From the NCBI RefSeq assembly GCF_001641635.1, contig NZ_LUUB01000028.1, forward strand, positions 14,256 through 78,255: DNA of 64,000 nucleotides. The letters are read 5' to 3'. The translations under genes and the position numbers were made by a program. Below are positions 16,610 through 25,865 of this stretch, in pieces. The notes beneath the pieces are model-generated. The model was given only the letters and a program-made list of their open reading frames with translations, had not been told where the DNA came from and searched no databases. This DNA is from Bradyrhizobium centrolobii (GTDB lineage Bacteria > Pseudomonadota > Alphaproteobacteria > Rhizobiales > Xanthobacteraceae). Position 1 is the first letter of the stretch, and each line of letters opens with the position of its first letter.

Positions 16610-17839
16610 ATGGATTACAGCCAGTTCTTCAATTCCGCCCTTGATCGTCTCCATGCCGAGCGGCGCTACCGCGTGTTCGCCGACCTCGAGCGCATGGCCG
16701 GCCGGTTTCCGCATGCGGTCTGGCACTCGCCCAAGGGCAAGCGCGACGTCGTGATCTGGTGCTCCAACGACTATCTCGGCATGGGCCAGCACCCGAAGGT
16801 GGTCGGCGCCATGGTCGAGACCGCGACCCGGGTCGGCACCGGCGCCGGCGGCACCCGCAACATCGCCGGCACGCATCATCCGCTGGTGCAGCTCGAGGCC
16901 GAGCTCGCCGACCTTCACGGCAAGGAAGCCGCGCTGTTGTTCACCTCGGGCTACGTCTCGAACCAGACCGGGATCGCGACCATCGCCAAGCTCATTCCGA
17001 ACTGCCTGATCCTGTCGGACGAGCTCAACCACAATTCGATGATCGAGGGCATCCGCCAGTCCGGTTGCGAGCGGATCGTATTCCGCCACAACGATCTCGC
17101 CGATCTCGAGGAGCTCTTGAAGGCTGCGGGCCCGAACCGGCCGAAGCTGATCGCCTGCGAGAGCCTTTATTCCATGGACGGCGATGTCGCCCCGCTCGCC
17201 AAGATCTGCGATCTCGCCGAGAAGTATGGCGCGATGACCTATGTCGACGAGGTCCACGCGGTCGGCATGTACGGCCCGCGCGGTGGTGGTATCGCCGAGC
17301 GTGACGGCGTCATGCACCGCATCGACATCCTTGAAGGCACGCTCGCCAAGGCGTTCGGCTGCCTCGGCGGCTACATCGCCGCCAACGGCCAGATTATCGA
17401 CGCCGTGCGCTCCTATGCGCCGGGCTTCATCTTCACCACCGCGCTGCCGCCGGCGATCTGCTCGGCCGCGACCGCCGCGATCAAGCATCTGAAGACCTCG
17501 AACTGGGAGCGCGAGCGCCACCAGGACCGCGCCGCCCGCGTCAAGGCGATCCTCAACGCCGCCGGCCTGCCGGTGATGTCGAGCGACACCCACATCGTGC
17601 CGCTGTTCGTCGGCGATCCCGAGAAGTGCAAGCAGGCCTCCGACCTGCTGCTTGAGCAGCACGGCATCTACATCCAGCCGATCAACTATCCGACGGTCGC
17701 CAAGGGCACCGAGCGACTGCGCATCACGCCCTCGCCCTATCACGACGACGGCCTGATCGATCAGCTCGCCGACGCGCTGCTGCAAGTATGGGACCGCCTC
17801 GGCCTGCCGCTGCGCGAAAAGTCGCTGGCAGCGGAGTAG
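16610..17839 (+). CDS. hemA: 5-aminolevulinate synthase
   Basis: 409 residues from [20 protein letters not shown], the known length of the Bradyrhizobium enzyme; the frame is open upstream without coding character. It condenses glycine and succinyl-CoA to 5-aminolevulinate with PLP, the first step of haem and tetrapyrrole synthesis. The alpha-oxoamine synthase features are present: [20 protein letters not shown] near 75-94, [17 protein letters not shown], and the PLP lysine K247 in [14 protein letters not shown] FixK/FNR box upstream indicates induction at low oxygen. Haem demand from the cox genes in this window makes functional sense. Confidence 0.97.
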   Translation: MDYSQFFNSALDRLHAERRYRVFADLERMAGRFPHAVWHSPKGKRDVVIWCSNDYLGMGQHPKVVGAMVETATRVGTGAGGTRNIAGTHHPLVQLEAELADLHGKEAALLFTSGYVSNQTGIATIAKLIPNCLILSDELNHNSMIEGIRQSGCERIVFRHNDLADLEELLKAAGPNRPKLIACESLYSMDGDVAPLAKICDLAEKYGAMTYVDEVHAVGMYGPRGGGIAERDGVMHRIDILEGTLAKAFGCLGGYIAANGQIIDAVRSYAPGFIFTTALPPAICSAATAAIKHLKTSNWERERHQDRAARVKAILNAAGLPVMSSDTHIVPLFVGDPEKCKQASDLLLEQHGIYIQPINYPTVAKGTERLRITPSPYHDDGLIDQLADALLQVWDRLGLPLREKSLAAE

Positions 17840-17852
17840 GGCCTTCTTCGTA

Positions 17853-17973
17853 GTCGTCTTGGCGAAAGCCAGGACCCATTACCCCGACTGTCAGTTGCTG
17901 CAGCAGGCTGGGTCCACCAGTGTGCCCATAACCGTGTCCTGTGGTTATGGGTCCGGCTTTCGCCAGGACGACG
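17853..17973. repeat. Palindromic repeat, family D copy 1
   Basis: GTCGTCTTGGCGAAAGCCAG plus GACCCAT at the left pairs with ATGGGTCC and GGCTTTCGCCAGGACGAC at the right. The centre carries CAGTTGCTGCAGCAGGCTGG and two facing ATAACC/GGTTAT units. It starts 13 bp after the hemA stop, and a related element is at 44414-44570. Confidence 0.8.
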
Positions 17974-18406
17974 GTGAACGGGCACTGCGCCCCGCGAATC
18001 CAACTCTCATCGAGCCCGGGGCTCCCCCTCCCCAGCAAGGGACCAGCAAGGGAGGGAGCGCAGCGGTGCTTGCGGCACCAGGGGGCAAGGCCAGCTCCCC
18101 TGTATTCGCGTTAGCCTCGCCAGCGCGATGAAGCTACTGAGTGGCACAGTCTTCCAACCGCTCACTCCGCTCTCGCCGTTCCCTCCCCCCCTTTGCGGGG
18201 GAGGTCAGGGAGGGGGGCGCCACACGGGGATTCTCTCGGTATTCCCGAGACCGCCGCACACGGCAGCGCGCTCGCGGCTTAACGACGATGATAGTTCCTA
18301 GACTCCCCGGGAAAATCGCTGTCGCTTGCGGCGGCTTAACGCGCTAAATTTGCTCGGAAAATGACATCCGGCGCGGCGTTTCGCGCCGAGGGAGAGCGCG
18401 CTCGCC
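17974..18406. other. Long intergenic stretch with degenerate repeats
   Basis: No coding frame stands out. It contains C- and G-run blocks such as GCTCCCCCTCCCCAGCAAGG (about 18020-18039) and TCCCTCCCCCCCTTTGCGGG (about 18180-18199) that resemble broken halves of family-A repeats, then an AT-richer tail from about 18280. The promoter of the hybrid kinase at 18407 must lie in this tail, but I cannot place it. Confidence 0.5.
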
Positions 18407-21400
18407 ATGCTGCACGACTGGAGCGTGATTGTTGCCGCCTTCGGCTATATCGGCTTCCTGTTCCTGGTGGCGAGCCATGGCGACCGTCGCTCGCGGGCCA
18501 GGCCCGGCCGTGCCTCCGGGCTGATCTATCCGCTGTCGCTGGCGATCTACTGCACCTCCTGGACCTTCTTCGGCTCGGTCGGCTTCGCCACCCGCACCTC
18601 GACCGACTTCCTCGCGATCTATGTCGGCCCGGTCCTGATGATCGGGCTCGGCACCGGCGTCCTGCGCCGCGTGATCCAGCTCGCCAAGGCCCATAACATC
18701 ACCTCGACCGCCGACTTTATCGGCGCGCGCTACGGCAAGAGCCAGGCGGTGGCGGCGACCGTGGCGCTGATCGCGATCATCGGCTCGGTGCCCTACATCG
18801 CGCTCCAGCTCAAGGCGGTGGCCTCCTCGCTGGAAACGATCCTGAGCGAGGACCAGGCCTTCTCCCACATCCCGATCCTCGGCGACATGGCGCTGATGGT
18901 GACGCTGGCGATGGCGGCCTTCGCCGTGCTGTTCGGCACGCGGCAGACCGACGCCACCGAGCACCAGCACGGCCTCATGCTCGCGGTCGCCACCGAATCC
19001 ATCGTCAAGCTGGTCGCCTTCCTCGCCGCCGGCATCTTCGTCACCTTCTGGATGTTCTCGCCGCACTCGCTGATCGAGCGCGCCTTGAAGACACCGGAAG
19101 CGGTGCGCACGATCAACTATTCGCCCTCGATCGGCAACTTCCTCACCATGACGCTGCTGTCGTTCTGCGCGATCATGCTGCTGCCGCGCCAGTTCCACGT
19201 CAGCGTGGTCGAGAACTCCTCCGATGCCGAGGTCGGCCGCGCGCGCTGGCTGTTTCCGCTCTATCTCGTCGCCATCAACCTGTTCGTGATCCCGATCGCG
19301 CTCGCCGGCCTCGTCAGCTTCCCGTTCGGCGCCATCGATCCCGACATGTATGTGCTGGCGCTGCCGATGGAGGGCGGCGCGGAACTGCTCAGCGTCGCGG
19401 TCTTCGTCGGCGGCCTGTCGGCGGCGACCGCGATGGTGATCGTCGAATGCGTCGCGCTCTCCATCATGGTCTCGAACGACCTCGTGGTGCCGCTGGTGCT
19501 GCAACGGCGGCCCGAGGGGCGCACCGGCGGCGCCGATTTCAGCGACTTCCTCTTGCGCTCGCGGCGGCTCGCGATCTTCGCCATCATGGTGATGGCCTAT
19601 TTCTACTACCGCGCGCTCGGCAACACCCAGCTCGCGGCGATCGGCCTGCTCTCCTTTGCCGCCATCACCCAGCTCGCACCCAGCTTCTTCGGCGGCCTGT
19701 TGTGGCGGCGGGCGACCGCGCGCGGCGCAATCGGCGGCATGCTCGTCGGCTTCGCGGTATGGGTCTACACGCTGTTCCTGCCGAGCTTCATGGACTCATC
19801 GACTTCGGGCATCCTGCTCCTGCAGCACGGGCCGTTCGGCATCGAGGCGCTGCGGCCGCAGGCGCTGTTCGGCACCGACCTGCCGCCGCTCATGCATGGC
19901 GTCGCCTGGTCGCTGTCGCTCAACATCCTCACCTATGTGCTGCTGTCGCTGGCGCGCCAGCCGAGCTCCATCGAGCTCGTACAGGCCGACCTGTTCGTCC
20001 CGAACACGCTTGCCCCGATCGCCCCGAACTTCCGCCGCTGGCGCACCACCATCACGGTGCAGGACATCCAGGCCACGGTCGCGCAATATCTCGGACCCGA
20101 CCGCGCGCGACACTCCTTCGAAGCCTTCGCAGCCCGGCGCAACATGCGGCTTGAGCCTGCAGCGCCCGCCGATTTCGAGCTATTGCAGCACGCCGAGCAC
20201 CTGATCGCCTCCTCGATCGGGGCGGCGTCCTCGCGGCTCGTGATGTCGCTGCTCCTGCGCAAGCGCACGGTTTCCGCGAAGGCCGCGCTAAAACTGCTCG
20301 ACGATTCCCATGCGGCGCTGCACTTCAACCGCGAGATCCTTCAGACCGCGCTCAACCACGTGCGCCAGGGCATCGCGGTGTTCGACGCCGACCTGCAACT
20401 GATCTGCTCCAATCGCCAATTCGGCGATCTCCTGAACGTGCCGTTGCATTTCATCCAGTTCGGCACGCCCTTGCGCGAGATCCTCGAGTTCATGGGCGTG
20501 AGCAATCCGTCCGATCCAGTCGAGCGCGAGGCCATGCTGGAGCGGCGGCTTGCGGCCTACACGACCGACAGCGAGCCCTATCTTGAGCGCCTGCCCGACC
20601 GGCACATGGTGATCGAAGTGCTCACCAACCGCATGCCCGGCGGCGGCTTCGTCATCACCTTCACCGACGTCACGCCGACGTTCGAGGCGGCGGAAGCGCT
20701 GGAGCGTGCCAATGCGACGCTGGAGAAGCGCGTGCGCGACCGCACCGAGGAGCTGACGCGGCTGAACTCGGAACTGGCGCTGGCCAAGAGCACGGCGGAA
20801 GACGCCAACATCTCCAAGACGCGCTTCCTGGCGGCCGCCAGCCACGACATTCTCCAGCCGCTGAACGCGGCAAGGCTCTATGTCACGAGCCTGGTCGAAC
20901 GCCAGCACAACGGCGAGGAGACCCGGCTGGTCGAGAACATCGACGAGTCGCTCCAGGCGATCGAGGAGATCCTCGGCGCGCTCCTGGACATCTCGCGGCT
21001 CGATGCCGGCGCGATGACGACCTCGATCTCGAGCTTCAAGATGGCCGACCTGATGCGTTCGCTGGAGATCGAATTCGCGCCGATCGCACGCGCCAAGGGC
21101 CTGGAGCTCGTCTTCGTGCCCTGCTCGCTGCCGGTACAATCGGACCGGCTTCTGCTGCGCCGGCTGCTGCAGAACCTGATCTCCAACGCGATCAAATACA
21201 CCCCGCGCGGGCGCGTGCTGGTCGGCTGCCGCCGCCGCGGTCCGTCGGTCAAGATCTGCGTCTACGACACCGGCGTCGGCATCCCGCCGGTCAAACGCGG
21301 CGAGATCTTCAAGGAATTCCACCGCCTCGAGCAGGGCGCGCGGATCGCGCGCGGCCTCGGGCTGGGCCTGTCGATCGTCGAGCGGCTGGCGCGCGTGCTC

Positions 21401-21916
21401 AAGCATGGCATCGCCATCGACGCCAATGCGGGGGGCGGCTCGGTGTTTTCCGTGATGGTGCCGACGGCGAAGGCGGTGACCCACACCGCGGCCGTGACCA
21501 GCGCGACGCCGCTCGCGCGCACGCCGATCGCAGGCGCGCTCATCGTCTGCATCGAGAACGATGCGGCGATCCTCGACGGCATGCGCACGTTGCTGAAGGC
21601 CTGGAATGCCGAGGTCATCGCGGTCACCGACCCCGAAGCCGCGATCGCGGCGATTGAGTCCGCCGGCCGCCGCGTCACCGGCCTTCTCGTCGACTATCAC
21701 CTCGACCGCGGCAACGGCATCGCTGCCATCCGAGACATCCGCCGCCGCTTCGGCGACAGCATCCCCGCGATCCTGATCACCGCCGATCGCAGCCCCGCGG
21801 TGCAAATGGCCGCGCGCGAGGAAAAGATCGCGGTGCTGAACAAGCCGGTGAAGCCGGCTTCGCTGCGCGCCCTGCTCGGGCAGTGGCGCACGCAGCAGAT
21901 GGTGGCGGCGGAGTGA
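18407..21916 (+). CDS. Hybrid sensor histidine kinase/response regulator with N-terminal solute:sodium symporter domain (NahK/ErcS-like)
   Basis: 1169 residues. The N-terminal 500 or so residues are a sodium:solute symporter-like module with about 12-13 membrane helices. A linker and a PAS domain follow (about 640-755, NHVRQGIAVFDADLQLICSN), then a coiled coil, the HisKA H-box with phospho-acceptor H813 in ASHDILQPLNAARLY, and an ATPase domain (NLISNAIKYTPRGRVLVGC; GLGLGLSIVERLARVL). A C-terminal receiver has the phospho-acceptor D1096 in LLVDYHLDRGNG. The layout matches the NahK/ErcS' family, which in Pseudomonas feeds ethanol-oxidation and related regulation. The LuxR regulator at 22522 is the likely partner. 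Confidence 0.92.
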   Translation: MLHDWSVIVAAFGYIGFLFLVASHGDRRSRARPGRASGLIYPLSLAIYCTSWTFFGSVGFATRTSTDFLAIYVGPVLMIGLGTGVLRRVIQLAKAHNITSTADFIGARYGKSQAVAATVALIAIIGSVPYIALQLKAVASSLETILSEDQAFSHIPILGDMALMVTLAMAAFAVLFGTRQTDATEHQHGLMLAVATESIVKLVAFLAAGIFVTFWMFSPHSLIERALKTPEAVRTINYSPSIGNFLTMTLLSFCAIMLLPRQFHVSVVENSSDAEVGRARWLFPLYLVAINLFVIPIALAGLVSFPFGAIDPDMYVLALPMEGGAELLSVAVFVGGLSAATAMVIVECVALSIMVSNDLVVPLVLQRRPEGRTGGADFSDFLLRSRRLAIFAIMVMAYFYYRALGNTQLAAIGLLSFAAITQLAPSFFGGLLWRRATARGAIGGMLVGFAVWVYTLFLPSFMDSSTSGILLLQHGPFGIEALRPQALFGTDLPPLMHGVAWSLSLNILTYVLLSLARQPSSIELVQADLFVPNTLAPIAPNFRRWRTTITVQDIQATVAQYLGPDRARHSFEAFAARRNMRLEPAAPADFELLQHAEHLIASSIGAASSRLVMSLLLRKRTVSAKAALKLLDDSHAALHFNREILQTALNHVRQGIAVFDADLQLICSNRQFGDLLNVPLHFIQFGTPLREILEFMGVSNPSDPVEREAMLERRLAAYTTDSEPYLERLPDRHMVIEVLTNRMPGGGFVITFTDVTPTFEAAEALERANATLEKRVRDRTEELTRLNSELALAKSTAEDANISKTRFLAAASHDILQPLNAARLYVTSLVERQHNGEETRLVENIDESLQAIEEILGALLDISRLDAGAMTTSISSFKMADLMRSLEIEFAPIARAKGLELVFVPCSLPVQSDRLLLRRLLQNLISNAIKYTPRGRVLVGCRRRGPSVKICVYDTGVGIPPVKRGEIFKEFHRLEQGARIARGLGLGLSIVERLARVLKHGIAIDANAGGGSVFSVMVPTAKAVTHTAAVTSATPLARTPIAGALIVCIENDAAILDGMRTLLKAWNAEVIAVTDPEAAIAAIESAGRRVTGLLVDYHLDRGNGIAAIRDIRRRFGDSIPAILITADRSPAVQMAAREEKIAVLNKPVKPASLRALLGQWRTQQMVAAE

Positions 21917-21932
21917 AGCGCGAGGCCGATCA

Positions 21933-22463
21933 GTGGTCGGTCGATACGCAGGGCGGGGCGTCAAAGGTGACCTCGCCATCCAGCGGGGAGACGCGCGCGG
22001 CGGTGTCGAGACGATAAGAGGTTGCCTTCAGGAACTCCACGACGCCGGCTACGAACTCCTCACCACGACCTTCAACATCGCGCTGGTTCACGGCCTGCTG
22101 GCGCTCGGGCAGCTCGAGCAGAGCGCGCGTTTGATCGACGACGCGATCCGCCTTGTCGAGCAAAGCGGAGACCATCTGTACATGCCCGAGCTGTTGCGCA
22201 TGAAAGGCAGGGTCCTCTCATCCCTGCCGCAGCCGAGCAGCGACGCAGCAGAAGTCCATCTCGTGCAGGCGCTGGAACTGAGCCGCCGCCGGGGCGCGAC
22301 GGCCTGGGAATTGCGAATCGCGATCGATCTTGCGGAGCTCTTCGCCGGACGGCGCCGGCGCAAGGCGGCGAAGCTGTTGCTTCAATCGGCACTCGGAGGC
22401 TTCGTCGAGGGTTCGGATACCGCGGATATCAGGGCTGCCACCGAGCTGCTGGGCATGCTGTAA
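21933..22463 (+). pseudogene. C-terminal remnant of a large winged-helix/ATPase (TPR) regulator
   Basis: A 176-codon frame that starts only 17 bp after the kinase stop. Residues from about 13 onward (LAIQRGDARGGVETIRGCLQ; LLALGQLEQSARLIDDAIRL; YMPELLRMKGRVL; GGFVEGSDTADIRAATELLG) match the last TPR-like repeats of the predicted ATPase regulators of about 900-1000 residues. The DNA-binding and NTPase parts are absent. The local ATG has no clear ribosome site. I read it as a fragment; a short expressed TPR protein is the alternative. Confidence 0.65.
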
Positions 22464-22521
22464 CAGACGAACCGGAAGCTCCGTCCGTGCTTCGCGCGCC
22501 CCGGAAATGACGGGGCAAGGG

Positions 22522-23193
22522 TCAGCCCGTCGGCGTGCCCTGGTTCCACTGGCCGCCGGCGATCTTGGCAGCGGCGATCACAGCCTGGGTGCGGCTCTCC
22601 ACGCCGAGCTTTTGCAGGATCGCCGAGACATGCGCCTTGATGGTCGCCTCGGAGACGCCGAGCTCGTAGGCGATCTGCTTGTTGAGCAGCCCTTCCGACA
22701 GCATCATCAGGACCCGCACCTGCTGCGGGGTCAGCGTCACCAGGCGGTCGCGCAGGCGGGTCATGTCGGGATCGGCAGCGGCCGACAAATCAGTGTCGGC
22801 CGGAACCCAGACATCGCCGTCCATGATCTTGAGGATGGCGTCGCGCAGCGTCTCGACGCCGAAGCGCTTCGGGATGAAGCCGGAGGCGCCGAAATCGAGC
22901 GAGCGGCGGATCGTGGCGCTGTCGTCGGAGGCCGAGACGATGACCACCGGGATCGCCGGATATTGCGCGCGCAGATAGATCAGGCCGGAAAAGCCGGAGA
23001 TTCCGGGCATCGAGAGGTCGAGCAGTATCAGATCGACCTCGGAAGTCTGTTCCAGGAGCTTGGTCAGGTCCTCGAACGATCCGGCCTCGTCGATCTTCGC
23101 CGAGGTCAGAACGCCCGCCACCGCTTGCCGCAGTGCATCGCGGAACAGGGGATGATCGTCGGCAATGACGAGATGGGTGGTGGGAGCGTTCAT
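22522..23193 (-). CDS. LuxR-family response regulator
   Basis: 223 residues from MNAPTTHLVIADDHPLFRDA. The receiver domain covers about 1-120 with acidic DD near residue 12 and the phospho-acceptor Asp in LILLDLSMPGISG. A FixJ/NarL-type helix-turn-helix covers about 150-215 (LTPQQVRVLMMLSEGLLNKQ, then IAYELGVSEATIKAHVSAIL). It is convergent with the hybrid kinase and the remnant between them. ErcS/NahK-type kinases often lie beside such LuxR regulators (ErbR/AgmR kind), so the pair probably forms one signalling route. Confidence 0.92.
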   Translation of the reverse strand: MNAPTTHLVIADDHPLFRDALRQAVAGVLTSAKIDEAGSFEDLTKLLEQTSEVDLILLDLSMPGISGFSGLIYLRAQYPAIPVVIVSASDDSATIRRSLDFGASGFIPKRFGVETLRDAILKIMDGDVWVPADTDLSAAADPDMTRLRDRLVTLTPQQVRVLMMLSEGLLNKQIAYELGVSEATIKAHVSAILQKLGVESRTQAVIAAAKIAGGQWNQGTPTG

Positions 23194-23481
23194 CGATCTC
23201 TTGCTGTGGTTCGCCGGGCCAGTAAGCCGGACCCTCGCCTTGTCAATTCTTTCCCGGCCGGCCGTGGCATGCAAGTGCACATTATCCCTTTGCTGCAAAG
23301 GGGTTAATCCGCGGTGCCGGCCCGGGCTACCGGCGGCGTCAGGCCGATGTCAGTGCGCAAGGCCGAAAGTCGTATTGGGACGGGTTTCACGCCGATGTTA
23401 CCTTGGCGGCAAGATCCGGATCGGCCGGCAGCTCCGGACTTCCGGGACGCGAGGAAACGAATTTTCGGGGAGCGATTGAAC

Positions 23482-25146
23482 ATGTCGACAGTGGCTGTGT
23501 CTCAGGCAGGCGCGGGGGGGATGACGAAGGACGAACGGTTCGTCATTCTCGCCTCCTCGCTCGGTACCGTCTTCGAGTGGTACGACTTCTACCTCTACGG
23601 CTCGCTGGCCGGCATCATCGGCGTGCAATTCTTCTCGGATTATCCGCCAGCCACCCGCGACATCTTCGCGCTGCTGGCCTTCGCGGCAGGCTTCCTGGTG
23701 CGCCCGTTCGGCGCCATCGTGTTCGGCCGCGTCGGCGACATCGTCGGCCGCAAATACACCTTCCTCGTCACCATCCTGATCATGGGTCTGTCGACCTTCA
23801 TCGTCGGCCTGTTGCCGAACGCCGCGACGATCGGGTTCGCGGCTCCCGTGATCCTGATCGCACTGCGCCTCGCCCAGGGTCTCGCCCTCGGCGGCGAGTA
23901 TGGCGGTGCAGCGACCTATGTCGCCGAGCACGCGCCGAACGGCAAACGCGGCTACTACACCTCCTTCATCCAGACCACCGCGACGCTCGGTCTCTTCCTG
24001 TCGCTGCTGGTGATCCTGTTCACCCGCACCGCAACCGGCGAAGCCGACTTCGCCAAGTGGGGCTGGCGTATCCCGTTCCTGGTCTCGGTGCTCCTGCTTG
24101 GCGTCTCGGTCTGGATCCGGCTCCGCCTCAATGAATCGCCGATCTTCCAGAAGATGAAGGACGAAGGAAAGAGCTCGAAGGCGCCGCTGACGGAGGCCTT
24201 CGCCAACTGGCAGAACGGCAAGCTCGTGCTGCTCGCTCTGCTCGGCGGCACCATGGGCCAGGGCGTGGTCTGGTACACCGGCCAGTTCTACGCGCTGTTC
24301 TTCCTGCAATCGATCCTGAAGGTCGACGGTTACACCGCGAATCTGCTGATCGCCTGGTCGCTCTTGCTGGGCACCGGCTTCTTCGTCGTGTTCGGCGCGC
24401 TCTCCGACAAGATCGGCCGCAAGCCGATCATCCTCGGCGGCTGCCTGATCGCGGCGCTGACCTTCTTCCCGATCTTCAAGATGATCACCACAAACGCCAA
24501 CCCGGCGCTGGAAAAAGCGATCGAATCGGGCAAGGTCGAGGTGTGGGCAGATCCCGCGGGCTGCGGCGACCTGTTCAACCCGGTCGGCACCCGCGTCTTC
24601 ACCGCGCCTTGTGACACCGCGCGCGCCTTCCTGTCCCAGTCGTCGGTCAAATATGTGACGATGCCCGGCGCAGCCGGCTCCGGCGTCAAGGTCGTCGTCA
24701 ACGGCAAGGAAGTGCCCTACGCCAACGCCAAGGACGGCAACCCGGCCGTCCTCGCGGCGGTGCAGGCGGCCGGTTATCCCAAGGCGGGTGACCCCGGCAT
24801 CGTGAAGATGTCGAACCCGTTCGACATCTTCCGTCCGCAGGTGGCCGCGATCATCGGCCTGCTGTTCATCCTGGTGATCTTCGTCACGATGGTGTACGGG
24901 CCGATCGCGGCGATGCTGGTCGAACTGTTCCCGACCAAGATTCGCTACACCTCGATGTCGCTGCCCTACCACATCGGCAACGGCTGGTTCGGCGGCCTCT
25001 TGCCCGCGACCGCGTTTGCGATCGTGGCCTCGACCGGCGACATCTATGCCGGCCTCTGGTACCCGATCGTGTTCGCGGTGATCACCGCAGTGGTCGGCTT
25101 CCTGTTCCTGCCCGAGACCAAGGACGTCGACATCAAGGCGACATGA
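23482..25146 (+). CDS. MFS transporter, metabolite:H+ symporter (MHS) family
   Basis: 554 residues from MSTVAVSQAGAGGMTKDERF, preceded by GGGGAG. Twelve membrane helices and MHS signatures are visible: SLGTVFEWYDFYLYGSLAGI, GRVGDIVGRKYTFL and LAQGLALGGEYGGAATYVAE. These proton symporters take up organic acids or osmolytes such as citrate, ketoglutarate or betaine. Unusual is an extra hydrophilic segment of roughly 110 residues (about 333-446) after helix 8, which has two cysteines and a small beta-rich look. A clear terminator follows. Confidence 0.92.
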   Translation: MSTVAVSQAGAGGMTKDERFVILASSLGTVFEWYDFYLYGSLAGIIGVQFFSDYPPATRDIFALLAFAAGFLVRPFGAIVFGRVGDIVGRKYTFLVTILIMGLSTFIVGLLPNAATIGFAAPVILIALRLAQGLALGGEYGGAATYVAEHAPNGKRGYYTSFIQTTATLGLFLSLLVILFTRTATGEADFAKWGWRIPFLVSVLLLGVSVWIRLRLNESPIFQKMKDEGKSSKAPLTEAFANWQNGKLVLLALLGGTMGQGVVWYTGQFYALFFLQSILKVDGYTANLLIAWSLLLGTGFFVVFGALSDKIGRKPIILGGCLIAALTFFPIFKMITTNANPALEKAIESGKVEVWADPAGCGDLFNPVGTRVFTAPCDTARAFLSQSSVKYVTMPGAAGSGVKVVVNGKEVPYANAKDGNPAVLAAVQAAGYPKAGDPGIVKMSNPFDIFRPQVAAIIGLLFILVIFVTMVYGPIAAMLVELFPTKIRYTSMSLPYHIGNGWFGGLLPATAFAIVASTGDIYAGLWYPIVFAVITAVVGFLFLPETKDVDIKAT

Positions 25147-25173
25147 TCGGCAATCCGATCCCAGCCAATACAA

Positions 25174-25204
25174 GCCGGCCGCGGAGCGATCCGCGGCCGG
25201 TTTT
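25174..25204 (+). terminator. Rho-independent terminator of the MFS gene
   Basis: CCGGCCGCGG-AGCGAT-CCGCGGCCGG is a ten-pair GC stem followed by TTTT, 28 bp after the MFS stop codon. The convergent yjbQ gene ends 11 bp beyond it. Confidence 0.92.
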
Positions 25205-25214
25205 GCTTTGCCGG

Positions 25215-25679
25215 CTACTGATTGCTGCCGATGAACTGCAGCACGATCTCGCGCCGGTGCGGGCGCTTGCGGTGCTCGATGAGGTAGATCGCCTGCCACG
25301 TGCCGAGTGCAAGCTTGCCGTTCAGGACCGGCACGTTGAGCGAGGTCTGCGTCAGCATCGTCTTGATGTGCGCCGGCATGTCGTCCGGCCCCTCGGTGTC
25401 GTGGGTCCAGGGCACATTCTCCGGCGCGAGCCGCGACAGCGCGGTGGTGAGATCGACGAGCACGGAGGGATCGGCATTTTCCTGGATCGTCAGAGAGGCC
25501 GAGGTGTGACGGATGAACAGCGTCAGTGCGCCGTCACCGGCGCCGACCTCGGCGATGAACTTCGCGGCGTCGGCGGTGAGATCGGTGAAGCCGCGGCCAG
25601 GTGTCGGCACCGTCAGCAATGAGGTGCTGATGGCCGTGGCCTGCACGGTCGATGGTGCGGAGCGCGTGGTCGATGTCAT
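25215..25679 (-). CDS. YjbQ family protein (UPF0047)
   Basis: 154 residues from MTSTTRSAPSTVQATAISTS; further in-frame ATGs exist upstream, but they lie in sequence without coding character. The UPF0047/YjbQ pattern is complete: TLFIRHTSASLTIQENADPS near 68-87, HDTEGPDDMPAHIKTMLTQT near 108-127, and LGTWQAIYLIEHRKRPHRRE near the end. Members are small cytoplasmic trimers. A weak thiamine-phosphate synthase activity has been reported for some, but the true role is not settled. Confidence 0.92.
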   Translation of the reverse strand: MTSTTRSAPSTVQATAISTSLLTVPTPGRGFTDLTADAAKFIAEVGAGDGALTLFIRHTSASLTIQENADPSVLVDLTTALSRLAPENVPWTHDTEGPDDMPAHIKTMLTQTSLNVPVLNGKLALGTWQAIYLIEHRKRPHRREIVLQFIGSNQ

Positions 25680-25707
25680 GAAAGGTCTCGTTGTCTCAAA
25701 TGCCATT

Positions 25708-25832
25708 GTAGGGTGGGCAAAGCGACTTGTCCGCCGTAGCTCGACGCGCGGAGGCGGAAGCGTGCCCACCTCGTCTGTCGCAATCGCGGAAAGATGGTGG
25801 GCACGGCGCTGATGCGCCTTTGCCTACCCTGC
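25708..25832. repeat. Palindromic repeat, family C copy 1 (GTAGGGTGGG)
   Basis: It starts GTAGGGTGGGCAAAGCG and closes with CGCCTTTGCCTACCCTGCG, with inner GCGTGCCCACC and GGTGGGCACGGCGC arms. It shares its ends with the copies at 47795-47883 and 54634-54713 but is longer and more diverged. Confidence 0.75.
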
Positions 25833-25865
25833 GAGGAATCAACGCAGCAGCGAGCGAGCGGGTCC

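Noticed and set aside
15833..17785. A 650-residue minus-strand protein ending in AroQ
   Set aside because: Only the final 143 residues are AroQ, with their own ATG and ribosome site; the rest is antisense to hemA.
23398..25299. A 633-codon minus-strand frame over the MFS gene
   Set aside because: Antisense shadow of a clear 12-helix transporter, with charged low-complexity composition.
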